From assembly GCA_026397855.1 (NCBI GenBank), contig JAPLUA010000158.1:1-9911 (forward strand): a stretch of DNA of 9,911 nucleotides, given 5' to 3'. The notes beneath the pieces are model-generated. The model did no database searches. It saw only the letters and a program-made list of their open reading frames with translations, and was not told the origin of the DNA. The translations under genes were made by a program, and so were the position numbers. How positions within the stretch are numbered: the first letter of the stretch is position 1; every line of letters starts with the position of its first letter. Shown in pieces: positions 5,034 to 9,911 of this stretch. This DNA comes from Verrucomicrobiota bacterium. GTDB lineage: Bacteria; Verrucomicrobiota; Verrucomicrobiia; Limisphaerales; UBA8199.

Positions 5034-7972
5034 AGGCCCGGCGGAAACCCGCGCCTGCCGTCCTTGGCCGGGTTCTGGCCTGCGCGTTGTGGTGGGTGTC
5101 GCTCGCCGCGTTGCAGGCGGCGTCCAGCGTTCCGTTGGAGATCCGGGAGGACGCCGGGGTTCGGCGCGAGCATGAGCCGGTCACCTCGGGGGTGCCCTTT
5201 CCGATGGGCGCGCTCAAGGACGCCGCCCAAATCCGGCTGCTGGACGAGCGGGGACAGGAAATCCCGCTGCAAGCGAAGGCCAGCGCCACCTGGCGTGACG
5301 GATCGGTGAAATGGGTCCTGCTCGACTTCCCCCTGGACGCGGAGGCCAACGCAACTCGCCACCTGGCGATCGAGTTCGGCGAGGGCGTCTCCCGCTCCGC
5401 GCCCCGCGAGACGGTGCGGGTTGAGGATACAGCCACGGCGATTGAAGTGTCCACCGGCCCCCTGCGCTTCACCATTCCGAAGACCAACGCCGCAGTCATG
5501 CAGTCCGTCCGCCTGGCCCCGGGCTCAGCCGGCTCGCCAGCGCGCGAGGTGCTGGTCGCCGATGGATTGGAACTCGCCCTGGGCCTGGCCGGGCCGCAGC
5601 CGGGCAAATCACTGCGACCCTTGCCGCCCACCGAAGTGAAGGTGGAGGAGAGTGGTCCGGAGCGGGCCGTGGTGAGGATCAGCGGCTGGCTGGCCGGGGG
5701 CGATGCTCCTGCCGCGCAACCCGGCCTGCAATATCTCTGGCGGCTGCAGGCTTGCGCTGGCGCGGCATCGGTCCGCGCCCAGCTCACGCTCATCAACCTT
5801 GGCGCGAGCAACCGCTTGACCCTGGTAAGCAGCTACGGCCTCAAGCTGGTCCCCGCCAGGTCCGGCAGCGCCGCCCCGTCGGCCGACGCCATCATCGGGG
5901 GCGACCGCCAGGTACACCGCGCCGCCTTGCCGGACGCCGGGGCGGCCCTGGAGCTGCGCCAGTTGGCCGAGGGCGAATATCAGGTGCGCGGTTCCGGCAC
6001 CAACGCGGGGGGCATCCGTGCGCCGGGCTGGATTGCGTGGAACAACGATCGGGGCGGCCTGCTGCTGGCGGTGCGGGATTTCTGGCAGCAGTTTCCCAAA
6101 GCCTTGCGCGCGGATGCCGGCGGTCCGTCGGTGGAGCTTTACCCCGCCGCAGCCCCGGAGCCTTTGGACTGGGACCAGGGCCTCGCCAAGACCCATGAGC
6201 TGCTGCTGGATTTCGACGCGCGGAAGATCGCGCCCGAGGCGGCGGCCGCGCGCGCCGCGGCCTTCGAGCATCCCCTCTTTGCCCTCGCGCCGTCCGAATG
6301 GTATTGCGCCTCCAAGGTGTTCGGCGACCTGGCACCCTTTGACTTCGACCTGTTCCCGGACTACGAGACGCTGGTCGAGGCCGGCGGCGACAAGTTCATC
6401 CAATCCATGGCCACCGGCATCCGCAACTGGGGCGACTTCTATTACGGCGGCCCCTACAAGGGCAAGAACTCCTTCATGGACCTGGAGTATGACGTGCCGC
6501 ACAACTTCCTCGCCCAGTTCGCCCGCACCGGCCAGCGCAAATACCTCGATGCCGCCCGGCGCATGGCGCGGCACCAGGCCGACATTGACGTGAACCACTT
6601 CACCGGCTGGCAGTGGAAGCACTCCCCCCGGCACACCGAGATCCAGGCCGAGTTCGGCCACACCTTCACGCGCGGGCTCCTGGAGCATTACTTCCTCACC
6701 GGCGACCGCCGCACCCTCGAAGCAGCCGTCGAGCTGGGCGATTTCTTCGCCAAGGACTTCCAGAAGCCCAGCGCCTTGGGCAACGAGCGGCAGATCGGCT
6801 GGGGCCTGATCTCGCTCCTGCCGGTGTATGAGGCCACGTGGGATCCCAGGTATCTCCAGGCGGTGAAGGCCACGCTCGACCGCCTCATCGCCGGCCTGGA
6901 CGCGCGCGGCCATTTCAACATCCGCTGGGACAACCGCATCGCCTTCATGAGCGGCATCGCGGCCACCGGGCTGATCTACGTGCATCGGGCCACCGGCGAC
7001 GACCGCGTCGCCGACGCGGCGCTGCGTGTGATCCGGCGCGCCAAGGGGTTTTACCCCGAATACATGGGACGCACCCTGGAGGCGCTCGCGTGGGCGTTCC
7101 AGCGCACGCGCGACCCGGAATACCTGGACCTGCTCAAGCTGACCTACGAAACCAGCCAGGCGCGGGGCCTGGCCTGGCGCACCATGGACCTGGGTGCCGC
7201 CACCATTTTCACCGTGCACGCTCTCCCGTGGCTGGAGCAGTGCGGGCTGGCTCAACGCCCGGCGGATGCGCCGCGCCTGACGCCGGACCAGTTCGCCTCG
7301 GAGAACGGCCTTTACGCCCACCACCTGCCGCATTCCGAGGGCGAGTTCTACTTCCGCCCATCCGGCGGGCAGCCGCTGAAGCTCGTGGTGATCAGGAAGG
7401 GTGCCTGGAAAGGGCCAGGCGAGGCCACCCTGCTGGATCCCTCGGGCGCCGTCGTGGCCCGTGCCGATTTCCCCGCCGAGGCGGTCGTGCTCCAGCGCCG
7501 GGTGCTCACGGCGACCAGCGCGCAGCCCGGCACCTACTTGCTGAAACTGCGCTCCCCGGCCGTCCCCAGCGACCACGGCTCCTGGATCACCTGGGATGTC
7601 GTCACCGCGCAGCCGACCCCGACGGTGCTGATGACGCCGCGGTTCGAGGGGTTGCAATATGTCACGCCCCGGCTCTTCACGGTGCCGAAGGCGGACGCCT
7701 CCGCCATCGAGCTCACGCTGGTGGGGGAAGGGGAAGGATTCAAGAAAGCGGTCCTCTGCGATCCGGACGGACGCGCGGTCGCAACGCTGGCCCGCTTCGT
7801 GGACCTGGCTGACAAGGGCCGCTACGAATACAAGCTCTCCGCCCCGGTGCCCGCAGTTCAGCGCGACGGGCTCTGGAGCCTGGCGCTGCAGGATGTTTCT
7901 CTTTCCGAAGCAAAGGGCCTGGCGCCCTACTTCGCCACCAGCCCGCAAGCCTTCTTCCGGCCGGACCGGTAG
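5030..7972 (+). CDS. Secreted PcRGLX/YetA-like protein (putative exo-rhamnogalacturonan-lyase-like polysaccharide lyase)
   Basis: This 980-residue protein begins MKARRKPAPAVLGRVLACAL with a Sec signal ending near LQAAS. Residues about 35-140 (VPLEIREDAGVRREHEPVTS, then GVPFPMGAL and WRDGSVKWVLLDFPL) match the N-terminal RIFT-barrel domain of the PcRGLX/YetA-like family. A central beta domain spans roughly 140-410. An alpha/alpha-toroid region follows (about 410-740), with DFYYGGPYKGKNSFMDLEYD and TGWQWKHSPRHTEIQAEFGH then TFTRGLLEHYFLTGDRRTLE. The His/Trp/Glu/Tyr-rich stretch probably lines the active cleft. The fungal founder of the family is a rhamnogalacturonan exolyase, but many homologues are uncharacterised, so substrate is inference. 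About 230 C-terminal residues form two similar beta modules absent from the core fold. ATG 5030 overlaps the preceding stop, implying coupling. Family confidence is good; activity is moderate. Confidence 0.85.
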   Translation: MKARRKPAPAVLGRVLACALWWVSLAALQAASSVPLEIREDAGVRREHEPVTSGVPFPMGALKDAAQIRLLDERGQEIPLQAKASATWRDGSVKWVLLDFPLDAEANATRHLAIEFGEGVSRSAPRETVRVEDTATAIEVSTGPLRFTIPKTNAAVMQSVRLAPGSAGSPAREVLVADGLELALGLAGPQPGKSLRPLPPTEVKVEESGPERAVVRISGWLAGGDAPAAQPGLQYLWRLQACAGAASVRAQLTLINLGASNRLTLVSSYGLKLVPARSGSAAPSADAIIGGDRQVHRAALPDAGAALELRQLAEGEYQVRGSGTNAGGIRAPGWIAWNNDRGGLLLAVRDFWQQFPKALRADAGGPSVELYPAAAPEPLDWDQGLAKTHELLLDFDARKIAPEAAAARAAAFEHPLFALAPSEWYCASKVFGDLAPFDFDLFPDYETLVEAGGDKFIQSMATGIRNWGDFYYGGPYKGKNSFMDLEYDVPHNFLAQFARTGQRKYLDAARRMARHQADIDVNHFTGWQWKHSPRHTEIQAEFGHTFTRGLLEHYFLTGDRRTLEAAVELGDFFAKDFQKPSALGNERQIGWGLISLLPVYEATWDPRYLQAVKATLDRLIAGLDARGHFNIRWDNRIAFMSGIAATGLIYVHRATGDDRVADAALRVIRRAKGFYPEYMGRTLEALAWAFQRTRDPEYLDLLKLTYETSQARGLAWRTMDLGAATIFTVHALPWLEQCGLAQRPADAPRLTPDQFASENGLYAHHLPHSEGEFYFRPSGGQPLKLVVIRKGAWKGPGEATLLDPSGAVVARADFPAEAVVLQRRVLTATSAQPGTYLLKLRSPAVPSDHGSWITWDVVTAQPTPTVLMTPRFEGLQYVTPRLFTVPKADASAIELTLVGEGEGFKKAVLCDPDGRAVATLARFVDLADKGRYEYKLSAPVPAVQRDGLWSLALQDVSLSEAKGLAPYFATSPQAFFRPDR

Positions 7973-7983
7973 TCGCCAGGACG

Positions 7984-8050
7984 TTCAATATTTACCACTG
8001 GTCAAACATGGAAGATGTTCTGGCGTGTTGCTGATATTCTCGCGATCAAC
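7984..8050 (+). promoter_or_regulatory. Promoter/operator block, copy B
   Basis: This matches 1253-1322 as described for that copy, again with ATGGAAGAT (8008-8016) and CGCGAT (8041-8046) at nearly the same spacing. Here an ACCA-C-TGGT inverted repeat is intact at 7994-8002, and TGGTCAAACA/TGGAAGATGT form adjacent 10-bp half-sites. The block starts 12 bases after the lyase-like stop and points at the FN3 gene, which suggests that gene has its own promoter under the same regulator. Confidence 0.6.
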
Positions 8051-8055
8051 AATGC

Positions 8056-8079
8056 GTTACCACGCTGGTGTGTAATGAT
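8056..8079 (+). promoter_or_regulatory. Possible secondary operator-like site
   Basis: TTACCAC-GC-TGGT followed five bases later by ATG repeats the layout TTACCAC-TGGT-N5-ATG seen at 7992-8010, with two extra central bases. The two sites are about 65 bp apart, close to six helical turns. The match is short, so confidence is low. Confidence 0.3.
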
Positions 8080-8123
8080 TCCGGCTGAGTCATTCCGGCC
8101 CCGGCGCCGCGCGTAATCTTGTG

Positions 8124-8137
8124 ACAAATACGTTTGT
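8124..8137. promoter_or_regulatory. Perfect palindrome ACAAA-TACG-TTTGT
   Basis: A 5-bp perfect inverted repeat around TACG lies in the leader of the FN3 gene. Its size resembles LacI- or GntR-type operators. TTGTGA at 8119-8124 could be a -35 element, but no good -10 follows at the usual distance. It has no second copy that I can see, so it may be chance. Confidence 0.3.
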
Positions 8138-8286
8138 AAGTCAGCACTTACCCTGGCCCAAACGAGCTATCAGGGCCGACCTGGTGCTCGCGCGACCCTC
8201 CCAACAAACACCTGCAGTAATCATTTCGCCTGTCTCCGGACTCGGGGGCAGTCGGACCGTGTAAACCATCCAACAACAGAAACTCC

Positions 8287-9911
8287 ATGAGAACATCGAA
8301 CACACCCCTGAATCGAATTATCCGTCAGACCCAACTCCTCGGTCTGGTCCTGCTGAGCTGGTGCTGGACTGCCAGCGCCCAGACCCAGCTCGCGCTCGTT
8401 GACTTCAACGTTGACCCGCTCACCTACAGCACCAACTTCAACCTGGTAGAGAACGGCGCCCCCGTCGCCTACTGGAGCGCTGCCACGGGATTGACCAACA
8501 GCGACGGGTTGAATCCCGGCACAGGTGGCGGCACTTCCGGAATCTACACCAATCGCTCCTTTGATTTCTCCACCCCAGGCCGCCAATACATTCTGAGCAT
8601 GTGGTGCAGGTACAGCGGCGTAGCCCCGGGAACCGGCAGCGGCAGGCCTTTGGTAGACCTAGGGCTGGTTAACCTGACGAATGCGACCATCAACAGTTCC
8701 AGCAGCTCAAATGCCACCCGCAACGTCTGCCTGGCTTACTGGTGGAATACCTGGGCCGCCGGGGTAGGCGACCAATATGGCTTGCGGGCATTTGCCCAGA
8801 CTACGACCGGCGCCATCAAGGACCTATGCGCCTGGACCAAGCCGATTCAGCTCAATTATCCTACTTACAAATGGATGAAGCTGACGGCCATCTTCGCGAA
8901 CATCGGGAACAGCCGCATACGCATTGACGGCTGGGTGGACGGCTATACGGACGATCTGGTCAACTCATTGAGGTACCACACCGCGAGCCCTTACGTCATG
9001 ACCAATGCGGATCTCTGCACGAATTCAGCCGTTTATGCCGGCTTCCGGACCCGGTACGCTTCGGGTCGGGTAGATTCGCTGGACAACTTCGAGGTGGATG
9101 AAGCCCCGGCCCCGGCGGCCCCGGCAGGGGCGGTCGTCAGCCTTGGCGACGGTTTTGTAGGTTTGAACTGGAGCTACTCCCAGTATGCGCTCGGCTACAA
9201 GGTCTATCGCGCCAGCTCGCCCGGCGGACCCTATGTCCAGATTGGATCCATCGGGATCACGAACCTTGCCAACACCTTTGTGACGAACGCGAATTTCACA
9301 TCCTTCATTGACACCAGCCTGAGCCTGGGCAACACCTACTGTTATTATGTGACGGCGACCAACCTCGCCGGTGAGAGCCTTGGATCGGCCACCAACTGCG
9401 TGCTCTACAGCCCGCCGGTGCAGAATCTGGCGGCCGTCGGCGGCACGAACCAGATATCCCTCTCCTGGAGCCCGGTGGTGCTGCTGGGCGGCGCGACCAA
9501 CTACATCATCTACCGCTCGGGTGTCTCGGGCGGGCCTTACACCGCTGTCGGCACCAACATCGCTACGAGCTATATGGACACGGGTCTGCAGGCCGGCCAG
9601 CGGTATTATTACTACGTTCAGGGCACCATGAATGGCGGCGTTCCGAGTGGCGCCTCTGCCGAGGCCAGCGCGTTCACCGCCCCCGGCACGCCGGCCGGCG
9701 CGTTTGCCGAACCCTTCACTGCCAGCGTCCTGCGCTTCGGCTGGACCACGGCCGACACCGTTCCGGCCACCACGATCATTGAGGCCTCTTCCGACGGCGT
9801 GCATTTCTCCCCGGTCGGCGTCGGCACCAACTGCACTGCGACATACGGCCCGCATTGGTATGGCAACACCTGCCACTTCTACCTGACCGGCCTGGCCCCG
9901 AGCACAATGAA
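8287..9911 (+). CDS. Secreted LamG-like plus fibronectin type III repeat protein (3' end outside window)
   Basis: The frame is open for 541 codons from ATG 8287 to the window edge, so the C-terminus is missing. It starts with a Sec signal, MRTSNTPLNRIIRQTQ then LLGLVLLSWCWTASA, with likely cleavage before QTQ. Residues about 35-270 look like a concanavalin/LamG-type jelly roll, common in carbohydrate-binding or adhesive modules: DFSTPGRQYILSMWCRYSG, KWMKLTAIFANIGNSRIRID, GFRTRYASGRVDSLDNFEVD. An Ala/Pro linker (APAPAAPAG) follows. Fibronectin type III units begin near 282 (LNWSYSQYALGYKVYRASSP), 376 (SLSWSPVVLLGGATNYIIYR) and 466. Asn, Ser and Thr are frequent. The base composition looks somewhat less GC-rich than the upstream genes. 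Family knowledge suggests a large surface or secreted binding protein, possibly with a catalytic or sorting domain further on. Confidence 0.85.
   Translation, partial: MRTSNTPLNRIIRQTQLLGLVLLSWCWTASAQTQLALVDFNVDPLTYSTNFNLVENGAPVAYWSAATGLTNSDGLNPGTGGGTSGIYTNRSFDFSTPGRQYILSMWCRYSGVAPGTGSGRPLVDLGLVNLTNATINSSSSSNATRNVCLAYWWNTWAAGVGDQYGLRAFAQTTTGAIKDLCAWTKPIQLNYPTYKWMKLTAIFANIGNSRIRIDGWVDGYTDDLVNSLRYHTASPYVMTNADLCTNSAVYAGFRTRYASGRVDSLDNFEVDEAPAPAAPAGAVVSLGDGFVGLNWSYSQYALGYKVYRASSPGGPYVQIGSIGITNLANTFVTNANFTSFIDTSLSLGNTYCYYVTATNLAGESLGSATNCVLYSPPVQNLAAVGGTNQISLSWSPVVLLGGATNYIIYRSGVSGGPYTAVGTNIATSYMDTGLQAGQRYYYYVQGTMNGGVPSGASAEASAFTAPGTPAGAFAEPFTASVLRFGWTTADTVPATTIIEASSDGVHFSPVGVGTNCTATYGPHWYGNTCHFYLTGLAPSTM

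Larger units (their letters stand above)
7973..8286. other. 314-base non-coding leader with candidate regulatory elements
   Basis: I see no credible gene here. No clear hairpin plus T-run terminator follows the lyase-like stop. The region holds the second copy of the AraC-locus block (7984-8050), a looser ACCA-CGC-TGGT element (8059-8069) and a palindrome (8124-8137). The stretch 8140-8286 shows nothing recognisable, and no Shine-Dalgarno sequence precedes the ATG at 8287. Confidence 0.6.

Noticed and set aside
5609..7948. Very long open frame (779 codons) on the minus strand opposite the PcRGLX-like gene
   Set aside because: It is the high-GC shadow of a strongly recognisable plus-strand gene. 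Its translation is Gly/Arg/Ala-rich without domain motifs.
1..9911. CRISPR arrays, tRNA or rRNA genes, insertion sequences and phage genes
   Set aside because: I saw no regularly spaced repeats, cloverleaf-like sequence, transposase motifs or phage proteins.

Overview
This high-GC window most resembles the polysaccharide-degradation loci of the Planctomycetota/Verrucomicrobiota/Lentisphaerota group, and a Verrucomicrobiota (Limisphaerales-like) host is my best guess. The reasons are a Tat-exported xylose-isomerase-like TIM barrel, a DUF2961/GH172 protein, a secreted SUMF1-like protein, a PcRGLX/YetA-like protein, a large secreted LamG-like plus fibronectin III protein, weak Shine-Dalgarno sites before most genes, and a copy of the 'AACCGCAGAGACGC' type of dispersed repeat. 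The assignment rests on recognised protein families, not on a marker gene.

Layout. Positions 1-144 hold no gene I can support. An AraC-family regulator lies on the minus strand (145-1257). A divergent promoter region (about 1253-1448) separates it from a compact plus-strand run: TIM-barrel protein (1449-2414), GH172-like protein (2450-3925), a truncated duplicate of a SUMF1-like gene start (3922-4074), the intact SUMF1-like gene (about 4173-5033) and a PcRGLX/YetA-like probable lyase (5030-7972). Short spacings and ATGA overlaps at 3922-3925 and 5030-5033 support one transcription unit. A 314-base leader (7973-8286) precedes a secreted LamG-like/FN3 protein that runs off the window (8287-9911).

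How the parts may work together (inference): the lyase-like and GH172-like proteins would cut an extracytoplasmic uronate- or furanose-containing glycan. The TIM-barrel protein would act on a released sugar, and the AraC protein would sense a sugar and switch on the locus. The strongest non-obvious signal is a promoter-proximal block that occurs twice, at 1253-1322 and 7984-8050. It is a good candidate for the AraC protein's operator and would tie the FN3 gene to the same regulon. The second is a 92-bp duplication of the SUMF1-like signal-peptide region, which left a gene remnant and carried a dispersed repeat into the operon.
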